In this document: positions 23,001-32,211 of the stretch, piece by piece | How positions within the stretch are numbered: the stretch's first letter is position 1 | Layout: each line of letters begins with the position of its first letter | Assembly (NCBI GenBank): GCA_022376515.1 | Contig: WTXI01000290.1 | Span: 1-45,741, forward strand | Length of the DNA stretch: 45,741 nucleotides | Direction: 5' to 3' | DNA from: Lactifluus volemus | Taxonomy: Eukaryota; Basidiomycota; Agaricomycetes; Russulales; Russulaceae | Notes under the pieces: generated by a model | What the model saw: only the letters and a program-made list of their open reading frames with translations | Told to the model about the DNA's origin: nothing | Databases searched by the model: none | Position numbers and translations under genes: made by a program

Positions 23001-24572
23001 GCAGGAACATGGGAAACGGTCCCGCGACCTCAAAATAAGAACATCGTCAGCTCAAAATGGGTTTATCGTATCAAAAAGAAGGCCGACGGTTCTATTGAGA
23101 AGTACAAGGCACGTCTCGTCGCGAGGGGATTTACTCAAGTTTATGGTGTCGATTACTACGACACCTACTCCCCCGTCGCGAAACTCGGAAGCATTCGCAC
23201 GATTTTAGCGTTCGCGGCACGCTACGATTGGGATATCGAGACGTTCGACTTCATCGGAGCTTATTTGAATGGAGAACTGGAAGCCGATGAAGACATTTAT
23301 ATGCAATCGCCGCCTGGTTATGAGGATCAAGCAGGCCAAGTCAAGCATCTCAAGAAATCCCTCTACGGTCTTAAACAGGCCGGACGTCGATGGTACGATA
23401 CCCTAGCGTCCGCCCTCACTGATATCGGCTTTCGCGTTAGCAAAGCCGATCCCGGCGTGTTTTATTTACGCACGCAGTATGATACTCTCATACTTGCTGT
23501 GCACGTGGACGACTGTGTGTTGACAGGCAGCTCGTCGAAGCTCATCGCCGATTACAAGATCAAGATTAACGCGCAATATTCGTTAACCGATTTGGGGCCT
23601 ATTCATTGGCTTCTCGGTATCAAGATCGTTCGGGATCGTTTCGCGCATACGATATCGCTTTCTCAGGAGGCATATCTCGACACTATCATCGCGCGATTCA
23701 ATTTAGGCGACGCAAAAGCACAACGAACGCCGATGATCCCGAACGCGATTTATTCGAAAGAAGATGGCCTCACCGATACGACGGCGATGAGCAACGTGCC
23801 CTATCGAGAGGCAATCGGCAGTCTTATGTACGCTGCCGTAGCCACTCGACCTGACATTGCCTTTGCAGTGTCGATACTGTCACAATTTTTGGAACACCCT
23901 AGCCAACTTCATTGGCAAGCCGTAAAGCGAATTTTTCGCTATTTGATCGGCTCAAAAAATTCGCAGTTGACTTATGGTAGAGAACTGCAGAATCTAACCG
24001 GGTTTACAGACGCAGACGGAGCTACGCAGCCTCATCGACACGCGATTTCGGGCTACGCTTTTCTGATCGATGGCGGCGTCGTTTCCTGGCGATCTCGAAA
24101 ACAAGAACTGGTCACCTTATCAACTGCCGAGGCCGAATATGTCGCCGCAACGCACGCAGCAAAAGAAGCAATCTGGCTGCGTCGTCTTATCGGTGAACTC
24201 ATTCCCAGCGCGCTTACACCCACCACTTTGTATTGCGACAATCAAGCTGCGATCAAGCTGATCGTTGACGATAACTACCACGCGCGCACAAAACACATCG
24301 ACATTCGATACCACTTCATTCGTGAAGTAGTGTCTTTGGGAAGTATTAATGTTATATACTGTCCCACTGAAGATATGACAGCAGATATCTTCACAAAAGC
24401 TCTACCTTATTGGAAGGTCAAAAATCACTGCCTCGGACTCGGTCTCCATCGCGCTTCTATCGCGCTTGAGGGGGACTGTTGTAATATCGATTACGACGTC
24501 AGGGGGACCGCCGCCGATATCGAAAACGAGCGAGCTGACGCGAGCGACAGGGAAGACGCTCCAAGCGTCTAG
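20097..24572 (+). CDS. Copia gag-pol polyprotein, 1491 aa, intact
   Basis: One uninterrupted frame encodes all functions. Gag spans about 1-290, with a CCHC zinc knuckle from residue 232 (CFNCKKRGHVKADC). The aspartic protease motif is DSGAS at about 326. The integrase has an HHCC-type zinc region (HRRLGH ... CDSCEHAK), then the catalytic core (SDLWGP, RSDRGGEYTG). A Pro-rich linker lies around 760-860. The reverse transcriptase has WVYRIKKKADGS, ARLVARGFTQVYGVDY, LYGLKQAGRRWYDTL and the active-site box AVHVDDCVLTG. RNase H follows (FTDADGA, STAEAEYVA, YCDNQAAI, TKHIDIRYHF). No frameshift separates gag from pol. The last 32 codons and the stop lie inside the 3' LTR. Confidence 0.97.
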   Translation: MSEENKLTIIKLIEDGSNWVTYRDRMIWAVDSRRWRDHLTHDTMTTPYITAGVVGGLDPITRWENDEAGIKQLIASSVPDTVFNHIKGHAHAKDVWDELRKLFEARTKALLTELSRKLHSVRCDEDDDVRVHFNKMANLRQQLASMGKTITDEEYASILMGSLPDSYDGIMGSISAASDISEKDVSAATVIRQAQDEYNRRIIKKGNIPMDESFAVAIQRQNQKRKKRDIECFNCKKRGHVKADCWAKGGGKEGQGPKNREAKIGAASAEAQHEEIEAWMAIQEVESLDDLSDGTEGEWTVIDEDEDTVSAMISDARTSSEVELYDSGASRHMSPHRDKFISYRPIEPRAIKTADKRLCYAIGAGDLQIDVPNGAATSNVLLKDALHAPDIGVTIVSVSRIAQAGKTVSFTGDYCEIKNKKGDVIGCIPKNSSGLYRVQHDESNAAEVVEKVSLPTLHRRLGHTSVDAIRSLIRHHAIEGVELIEDTSPFHCDSCEHAKNTRKPIKSERTGGQTSAFGEEIHSDLWGPSRTTTLGGCLYYVTFTDDFTRYTKVEILKKKSDVLAAYKAYAAWAQTQHGAKIKRLRSDRGGEYTGNQFTKFLQEQGTERRLTTHDTPQHNGVAEALNRRLMERVRAMLHQSGLPEYLWGETLQHAVWLKNRSSTRVLGDVTPLERLTGIKPNISGVPEWGQPVWVHIFKGSKLEARGVKARWVGYDKESPHAHRIYWPERSKTSVERDVKFITHAITVYAPSQTQPGQAAGVVPQQQAVPAAPAPPPPGPPGPLPADQIPLPPSPKTPEDQAEESGDQPPPFTPPSALTPLPSAALSMPSITPPAAPRKGKGKISALSAPPQPTRKSTREPKPSEYIKRLMAGEGTTGGSSNISSMIKWMHPNIQEAYEKYVSSPDQSFDDDPSASAVEFAYGAELESAAAAAVFETEGDPKTLREAQARPDWPLWKEAMDREIATLEHAGTWETVPRPQNKNIVSSKWVYRIKKKADGSIEKYKARLVARGFTQVYGVDYYDTYSPVAKLGSIRTILAFAARYDWDIETFDFIGAYLNGELEADEDIYMQSPPGYEDQAGQVKHLKKSLYGLKQAGRRWYDTLASALTDIGFRVSKADPGVFYLRTQYDTLILAVHVDDCVLTGSSSKLIADYKIKINAQYSLTDLGPIHWLLGIKIVRDRFAHTISLSQEAYLDTIIARFNLGDAKAQRTPMIPNAIYSKEDGLTDTTAMSNVPYREAIGSLMYAAVATRPDIAFAVSILSQFLEHPSQLHWQAVKRIFRYLIGSKNSQLTYGRELQNLTGFTDADGATQPHRHAISGYAFLIDGGVVSWRSRKQELVTLSTAEAEYVAATHAAKEAIWLRRLIGELIPSALTPTTLYCDNQAAIKLIVDDNYHARTKHIDIRYHFIREVVSLGSINVIYCPTEDMTADIFTKALPYWKVKNHCLGLGLHRASIALEGDCCNIDYDVRGTAADIENERADASDREDAPSV
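24468..24476 (+). promoter_or_regulatory. Polypurine tract of the copia element
   Basis: GAGGGGGAC lies directly before the 3' LTR, where plus-strand DNA synthesis is primed. Here it also encodes part of the polyprotein tail. Confidence 0.75.
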
Positions 24573-25025
24573 AAACACGGTCTGGACGTGTTTCACCCCG
24601 ATTTTGTTTCTATGCTCTTGTATTGTTTGATTTATCTCATTGTGGCTTTGTTTCTTTAAGTTTTATTTAATTCTCGCAGTCTCGAAGCATCGAGAACGAT
24701 GCCAAAAGAATAGTCGCGTTTATCGTGACCTATTCAGGTTTCCTTTTTCGAATTGTAGCAAGCGCGACTTCGCGCGATGACCCTCGCGGTCATATGTCTC
24801 AGTCTTGTTTTATTTTCGATCGTTTATTCGTTTGCTTACTGTTTCTAAGATTCTAAGATTCTCTTCTTGTTCTCCACTTTTAAATAGTCTTAAAAACAAA
24901 TTATCAGAATGTATTAAATACGGGCAAAATGCCCCTCAAAATGTAACGAAGTTTGTCCTCCCCGTTCCGTCCCCTCTCGTCCCGCGTCCTCGAAAACCCT
25001 TCGATTTGACCCATACCTGTTGTCA
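24477..25025 (+). repeat. 3' LTR of the copia element (549 bp)
   Basis: Same ends and length as the 5' LTR. It contains the last 96 bases of the gag-pol reading frame, and the same 96 bases therefore sit untranslated at the start of the 5' LTR. Confidence 0.97.
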
Positions 25026-25030
25026 TTAGT

Positions 25031-26881
25031 GTGCACGGCCTTTGTGATGTGCCGTAGGCCGACCAACTAACAATCAAACCACGACCACTCCATCACGTAC
25101 ATTTCCAACAGTAGCCCTGCGAGCATTGAGCGAACATTGAGCTTCTCGACTTACATAACTGCAACACGTGGGGTGGTCACGTCGTCAGGGTTGAACTTTT
25201 TCTTCCCGCCGAATAATACCAAGTAAGGAGTGTGCTGCAACCGGCAACCACTGGAATTGATTTGACAGAGCATGTCCTGGGAGTACTGCAGGCGAAAACA
25301 GAAGGGGTAAATGACAGCAGAAGGGGTGATTGCTGATCCGCGCAGACCAACTCGGCGTAGATACGATTTCCTCAGCCAACCCAATTCGGCTTGAGCCGTC
25401 TCGGTACACATACAGCGCTCGCAATGGTGCTGGGAAGGTCACGATCAGCGGCTACCTGAACCAGTCGTCTCGAGAATTGCCACCGGCCCTCCGTAACATA
25501 CGGAGTAGTATCAATCAGTAAATAAAATAGAGGAAACCAAGGACCAGTTAGAGGAACTTTATTCATGTGCAAGGGTCACTTGGGGTGGCGGAATTGAACC
25601 GGCATCTTCCAGACACGCTTTACATCCGAAATTCAAATACTTTCAAATCTCGCTTGTAAAGTGTTTCGTCTTTGGCCATCCGCTGTGCCAACTTATCACG
25701 ATAAGGAGTTTTTCTGGCACCTATGGTTTCTTAGCGCCAACGAGGTTCCATCGCGACATTCTTCGACTTTACAGCCAGCTCCCGCCTTACGGCACTTTTC
25801 AATCTTTCCTCGCTCTTTACGAGCCAAAAGGACTGACATCTGATCACAATCGACCCGGCCGTTTCTCCCACGCTGGTCAAAAGATGTGACCTAAGATCGT
25901 CTCGTAGCAAAGCGCTGAATCAGTGCACACTTTCTGCTCAATTTATGCAGAGATTTCTCCAAACAGTCCGAACCATTCCTACTCTCCGCGCGTCTATCAG
26001 CGGATATCAATATGAACGCCATGTTCCAGACGTATCGTATTTCCGCGCGGCGATGATATGTTTAAGAAAGGTGATACTCATCTTACGACGGGTTTCGTTC
26101 ATGAATTGAATATATCATGCTCGGGCTAGGTCAGGATTGATCACTTCGTTGATACTTCGGGTTATAATTGTTCCGCTGTGGCAATTTACCCTGAGATGGC
26201 ATTGGCACCTTTGGTCTGACCGTCATCGAGAGCGCTCGTGGTTGCGTGTGATCTCAGGGGGATCGTTGTTACGCAGGCAATTATTGAACCGAATGGCTCG
26301 GGAATGCGTAGCGCAAGGGGTGTCCCTTTCAAGGACGGGACGTAGGCCCGTTTCCTTTCTCTTTTTGTGGGTAGTTGGGGGGTAAAGGCGTCGCAGCATG
26401 TATCCCTGCCAGTGACATGCGAACTTGAAGGCGCGAGGTCAGCATTGCAGATTAGTCTTCCAGGTCGGCAGAGCGGCCATGTGCTAGTGCTTCTCCAACC
26501 AGATAAGGCTTTCATCAATCATTGATCCAAAGGTGCCGAGGGTGCGCATAACAACCCCACTTGGCGAGTCAGAAAGAAGAGGTTTCTGGCAATTGAAAAG
26601 TGAAACGATCGCCCCGTGATGCGCGCGCGGTGGGGCAGCTGATCCATATCCCTGGACTCAGGGTCAAACCTTTGAACGGCGATCTCCGGCGTTTAACAAA
26701 TTTGCCACATTCCAGGGTATTGGTGACGGTCAGACGGTCAGTCACTATGCCGTGTGAAAGCAATGCAGTACAAAACAAGATGCATCAATATGCTACAACA
26801 AACTTATCCCGGAATTTACTGGACGCGAGAAGGCAGGCTGAAACGGGCAAGACTGAATGTACTGAACCGGGTACCTTTCTA
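25031..26881. other. Gene-poor stretch between the retrotransposon and cullin
   Basis: About 1.85 kb with only short frames (90-114 codons at most) in conflicting registers and no motif. A short stretch near 25590 resembles a tRNA B box on the minus strand but no tRNA fold could be built around it. The right end should hold the cullin 3' UTR. Confidence 0.5.
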
Positions 26882-29610
26882 TTATGCAACGTAGGCGAAC
26901 GTGTCTCGGGTACCCTCGACGCGCTCTATGTACTCTTTCTCTAGCAGTGTTTCGATCGCCTGCGTCCAGCGCCAAATCAGTCATACTGCACCCGCAACAG
27001 AAGAAAGGGAAAAGCAACAGACCTTCTTGATATCGGGGACCTTTGGGGTGAAGCGTTGCGAGATCTGTGAGGCAACCTCCTGGATGAGAGGCTGGTTCTT
27101 CATCGTCTTGCGCGCTTTCATAATTCTTCATGTAACACGGGATTTTCAGATGGATGATCCGTTAAAGAAGCTGGAGAAGTGCGTACCGGACAATGGTCGC
27201 TTGGATAACGTATTTGCGATCCTCATCGACCGTCTTCAGGACATCGCTCGACTCGGCCTTGATCTCCGCCTTTATTGGTTGATTCAAGTTCACGCGGATC
27301 TTCTTTGATTTGAAGTCTACAAATGTCCAGTAAATCATGTGCCCGAGTCTTATCGGGTAGTAAGACGTACGGGGATTGAGATCGTACTGATCCGTCTCTT
27401 CGCTGATGAGGATGCGAGACTTCACAAGAGGCTGCAGCACCTGCGTGAGAAGATCCTTCCCAACGTTGGTCGCGGTGGCAAGTTCATCCAACGAGAGCGT
27501 ATCATTATTATTGTATTGCAATAATACCGCCATCTGGTACGCGCTTGTCATGAGGATGTACTTTTGATTGAGATAATTGGTCCGCAGCTCGTTTTTGGAA
27601 TAATTCCACAGCCACGTGAGCTTGCGGCCTGAATGCTTTGTCTGGTAGTATTTCTGGAAGCGGTCGTAGGTTAATTGAATGTCGGTCGGGACGATGAAGC
27701 CGTCCTTTGGTGGATTGAGTGGCCAGAAGTTTGTACCGAGCACCATCACGCTGAAGGTTATGTCCATGTCAGAGTGGTTCTGCTCCATGCGCTCCTTGAA
27801 AGAATCAGTCAAATCTTTGCTGAGACTCATGTCTGAAGCGTTGGTAAGCAATCGCTTCGCATTTAACAGGCGGGAGAAGCATACCAGTGAACATGCGTTG
27901 GAGCTTGTTCGTGTATTCGAAACCGCAAGCCTCTTTCAGTTTCGAGATCATGCTCGCCTCGGCCTCGTCAGATGCAGATACGCCGTGGATGAGACGCTTG
28001 GACAGTTTGGTCGAATAGAACGTTTGAAAAACGTCCTTCTCTTCGAGGTACTTGAATATGACCATCTATAAACGGGCCTGAGTGATAATCTCACGATAGC
28101 AAATCTGACGTCCACTTACAACACGATTCAGCGCGCCTTCGAGGTCACCTTCCTCGGCCAACTTATTGTTTTTGCGTAGCAATGCATCTGCATGCTTCGC
28201 AAGTAGCTCAGGGGATCTACTCGACGACGAGCCCGTTGCAGCATTGCGATTGACGAACTCTCGACATGCCCTATCTAAACTTGCAACGAAGCCGGCTTCA
28301 CCCCTAAAGCTGCGGTTGACGGTATCGGAAGATTTTGTGTGGACCTCAAGCAGAGCATCGACGTAGGCCTTCGGGTCTAGTGACTCTATCGCTGCGGCAT
28401 CTGTTCCTACTAATTTGGCAACCGCAGCCAGTCCAGTCCTCTTCACATGTTCTTCGAATTTCTTCCGCAGAGGCTCCAGCCCTTCCGGGATGCGGGAGAG
28501 TAGAGAATACATACGCTGAAGGTCCTCATCTTTGTCGTAGTCCAGGAGACTTTGAAAGCTTTCCCACATGAGGTCCGCATGCGCACGAACGAGGACGTGT
28601 TCGCATTTGGTGATAAGCAATTTGCGCGTAGTTGTATGCAGATACCGCTCCACACGGTCTTCCTCCTCCTTCAACCGTTCTTCGGCCTTCTTGAGATAAT
28701 CCGACACGGTGTTCTCTGCAAGAAATGATTCGGACTCGAGCTTGTAGTACGCCTCAGTGGCATTGATAAAAGGTATCTCAAAATGTTCCTTGTAATTGTC
28801 GAGCGAAGCCTTGTTCAGGTCGGTCTCGTCGATACCGAGAGAGACGAACGAATCGACGACTTTTTTTACTAGACCCTGATCAATAGTCTCGCCGTTCCGC
28901 TGCTGCTCGATGAGGCGCAAGATCGCGCCTGCGAGCTTTGTTTGCTTTCCTTGTATATGTAGAAAGAAATTTGCGCGCCATTGAACAAGAGCAAGCTAAA
29001 GGATTCGCGCATAAGCGAAACCAGAGGAACGAGCGGAAAAACGCACGGTGTATACGGGATAGACGCCCTTTCTGCCCTCATCGCGCTCTCGCTTCACCCA
29101 GTGTCGATTCAGATAGGTGAATAGACGATTAATGTAATTCGCGCCTGTCGTATATCTATCCCATTCGCCGGCATAATACTTCAAGAGGAGCTCGTTTTGT
29201 AGAGTATCTGAATGCTTCAGCGGACGTCATTCACGGTTCTATCTTCTTGACTTTAATGCCTTACCTCTCTCAAATGTCGGAGATGCTGTACAAAGTAACG
29301 GATGAGGTTATTGTACAAATCGGACCCCATCAGATTAGCACCGGCTGAAGGGATAGGTCAGCACGAGGTAGCCTGAAGGTGAGGAGAGAGACGGACATCG
29401 ACCAGCCACAGACGGCTCAGAGGTGTTACTGGGCATTTTTGATGAAGTGCAATAGTTGTATGCCACGGTATACAAGCTCATATACTTGGAATAGGATACG
29501 CCTGTTTGAAGCTTGGTCATGATGTGGTCGACGCCTTCCTCGAGGAATGCCCATGTAGTAGCAAGATCCGCGGTCTGTGGAGGCATAGGGTATTGACTGA
29601 TACCAGCCAT
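26882..29610 (-). CDS. Cullin-1 (Cdc53-type SCF scaffold), 779 aa, 8 exons
   Basis: Cullin-1 is the scaffold of SCF ubiquitin ligases, binding Skp1/F-box proteins at its N-terminus and Rbx1 plus E2 at its C-terminus. Minus-strand exons: 29403-29610, 29265-29344, 29047-29214, 28120-28995, 27885-28065, 27187-27832, 27023-27125, 26882-26959 (2340 nt; introns 50-63 nt). Key features: the N-terminal [13 protein letters not shown] motif typical of Cul1, [29 protein letters not shown], the cullin-homology region ([13 protein letters not shown]), the neddylation site IVRIMKARK, and the conserved end [17 protein letters not shown]. Human CUL1 is 776 aa. Length and N-terminal motif favour CUL1 over CUL3 or CUL4. 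Confidence 0.96.
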
Positions 29611-30793
29611 GGGAAAGAGGTTATTTAGGAGGAAGGAAAGAGGAGACGGTTTGAGTCGTGGTAGTCACAGGGAGAGCGGGCTTCCAAGCGCCCAAAGAGG
29701 GACTTGACCGTGACGGCGTCTATTGCCCTTTGTATTCGTTCGCTATCATTACCCCTCTTCTCCTACCTACCGTCTTATTTTATCCACTGTCCCTGTACTA
29801 TCAAGCTGCCGCAGCCTATAATACCCTCCCGTAGGCGGAACTGTTCCCTCAAGTAGAAACAGATCGCTTCACTTGTCGAAACTACCAGGTCCATCCGACC
29901 ACGCCCCGAGCAGACCCTTTCTTTCTGCTGCATCGTCCCACTGTTGATCATGGAGAGATTGTGTGTCTGTTCTCTTTTGTTGGGTAACATCCCGACCACG
30001 CAGCTCCCAGGCTTGTGCGCATTATGTCTATCCTGTTCTGGTGTCTCCAAGTTGATACTAATTGTTAGCGAGCTCCCGTCACCGTACCGCTCTAGTTGGA
30101 TTATTTCTCGACTGTTCCTAGCTGCGCAAGATTCGGGTATTTAAACCTGTCGGCAATTGACGTCACCCATACCACACATGAAGACAGAAAACGAAGATAT
30201 GCGGTCACTACCCTATGCTCAGTACTTTACGGGTATCTTTTTATCACCTTCAGTCTCCGGGATATCCTTCTCCCCAGGAACGATTCCTAAGTTTGGAACC
30301 GACTAACCCAAGTATAGCCCACACCATATTCGATGGAACTTTCTCTTTCATCGGAAAAATAAAATAGACCATCGGAATCGTGCCTTCATGGCTTGGCACA
30401 AGTACTGCCTAGCTGCAATGTACGCCGCGTAGGCCGTTGATGGACGCGGATATTGCTACATGAACTTCGAACATAATTTAACTGTTTTCATTACCGAGTT
30501 TGGGATTTTCAGAGAAAAAACGCCCTATAGAAGTGTATCTCAGTTGTTAGCTGTGAGACATGCGCTGCAAAACGCATAGCTGAAGTTGAGCGCCAGACGC
30601 TCCCCATTCTTTTTGAGATGGTTTCTATGGTCACCAGACTTGTGACTTGACGTCTTAGGACATGTTGAAGGATGTCAAGCTAGCGAGCCTGAATGAGTCA
30701 TATGAGGTACACAAGTCGGAGTTCGAAACTGAGTTTAGCATCCGGGCGTTCCCACTTCGTTCACAGGCGACGTTAACTGGACACCGTCTATTA
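29611..30793. other. Intergenic, cullin promoter side; no supported gene
   Basis: The first few hundred bases upstream of the cullin ATG are its likely promoter. Short frames at 29775-30290 have no motif. Nothing else is seen. Confidence 0.5.
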
Positions 30794-31569
30794 CAGTCGC
30801 CTCCCTCTTAACCCATACCAGTCGGTTTATGCCCTGGGCTATGGGTTATGAGGGAGTATGGGCTACCGGAATTCAGGTACGCGAGATTGAGCCCGGGCCG
30901 GGTCGGGCCTCCGAGTCAGCCTCAGGCTGCTGACACAGCGAGGAGTCGAGGACAGTGCTGGTGAAATGACACACTTTTGAAGCAGTCTGAGTTGCTGGGG
31001 GGCTTTTGAGGTGTAGAAGGCCCTGGTCATGCAATGAGGGCAGAAAAATGCTAGATTGAATGACAGAGGGGGCATATGTACATGTGTAATCAAAGCACCG
31101 GTCAAAATGCAGGTCAAGTCTAAGACAAAGGGACTTGGAGAATCTTGTAAATACTGAAGGGACACAATGGGACTCGGGTGAGAATGAATGGGGATTCGGG
31201 GAAGGTGAAACACAAGGAAACACGGAAGCGTTGAAGTCTTGAAGATGGGCATTGTCTTGATGCCGACCAACTCAATGATTCTGCAAGCCCTTTTGTACAG
31301 AATAAGGAGGGATTTCCATGGTAGAGATAGCAGCTTCACAGTTTCATAGAGGTGTTTGTGTCAAAGATAACTACTATATAGTAACAAGCTTCATGATCCC
31401 TCGATTACATCCTCAAAGTGTATGGGTTTTGGCTTCAGAAATTGTATGGGATATGGGGTATAAGGGAGTTATGGGTTATCACCTGCAAACCAACTTGGTT
31501 TACCCAAAATTGTATGGCCTTTGAGGGAGTATGGGTTAGCGGGGATATGGGTTAGGAGGGAGGCGACTG
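30794..31569. mobile_element. 776-bp MITE with terminal inverted repeats and TA target duplication
   Basis: The left end starts CAGTCGCCTCCCTCTTAACC, then CATA. The right end, read on the minus strand, gives the same 24 bases with one T/C change. TA flanks both ends (30792-30793, 31570-31571). Sub-terminal copies of a GGGTTATGAGGGAGTATGGG-like motif lie near both ends (about 30843-30862, 31440-31480, 31520-31540). The 158-codon minus-strand frame inside (30863-31339) has no transposase motif. It is best read as a non-autonomous Tc1/mariner/pogo-type element. Confidence 0.8.
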
Positions 31570-31571
31570 TA

Positions 31572-32211
31572 ATTGTTTTAATCACCGAGATAGTATTGAA
31601 CAAGGAAACCAAAGTAATCATTTGAAGTGTGGGGCATGTCAGGTAATGTTTCCTTTGTAGCGTGGCTCGATCGGAGACTGGAGGATGAGGATCACCTGAC
31701 CGTCCAGCTGTGGTAATTCAGGCGCTCGAGCGGTGTCCTTTCCTGTCTTTTGCTTTCTTCGCGAGGCCATTGGTCATCTAGGTGACAACTCTGGATCTAC
31801 GATAGAGCTGTCCTAAATGTCTGTCTTATGGCGGCTGCTTTTCTGAAGACCCTTTCCGAGTCCCAAAGAATATTATTATGTCTTAGTTGACTTGTAGGCT
31901 GATCGGTGCGAATCTACACCAGCGCCAGTTGTTTCTATTGTCTCACAGACCTTGAATTTCCGGAAAAGGGTAATGACCAGTACACAGACCTATCGGCGCA
32001 ACTGGACCTGCAAAACCCGTGGAACTCCTATCGACAAATTTTATCCGCTGCGGAGAGCTCCACATTGTTTCAGACTCTACAGTGTCCATCAAAACCAGGG
32101 GGAGGGATTTAAATCATCCAATGCACTGGTCTGTCCCTCACTTTTAAGTACATTTGTTCTGCATCAGGGCCCTGACGTCCTCACAAGTCTGCTCAACCGA
32201 CCTGCATTAAT
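31572..32211. other. Upstream region of the DUF6534-like gene; no supported gene
   Basis: Only short frames of under 95 codons. It should hold the promoter of the gene starting at 32212. No other signal is seen. Confidence 0.5.

Larger units (their letters stand above)
19472..25025 (+). mobile_element. Complete Ty1/copia LTR retrotransposon, 5554 bp, with TTAGT target duplication
   Basis: The element has two 549-bp LTRs, a primer-binding site, one long gag-pol frame and a purine tract. It is flanked by the 5-bp direct repeat TTAGT (19467-19471 and 25026-25030). The domain order protease-integrase-RT-RNase H makes it Ty1/copia and not gypsy. The two LTRs look identical in a base-by-base reading, and all catalytic motifs are intact, so it is probably a recent and possibly still active insertion. 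Confidence 0.97.

Noticed and set aside
25575..25660. tRNA-like B box on the minus strand (GGTTCAATTCC)
   Set aside because: The T stem does not pair fully and no matching acceptor stem or A box was found, so no tRNA is called.
30863..31339. 158-codon frame inside the 776-bp MITE
   Set aside because: No transposase motif and no protein-like composition; it lies in a short non-autonomous element.
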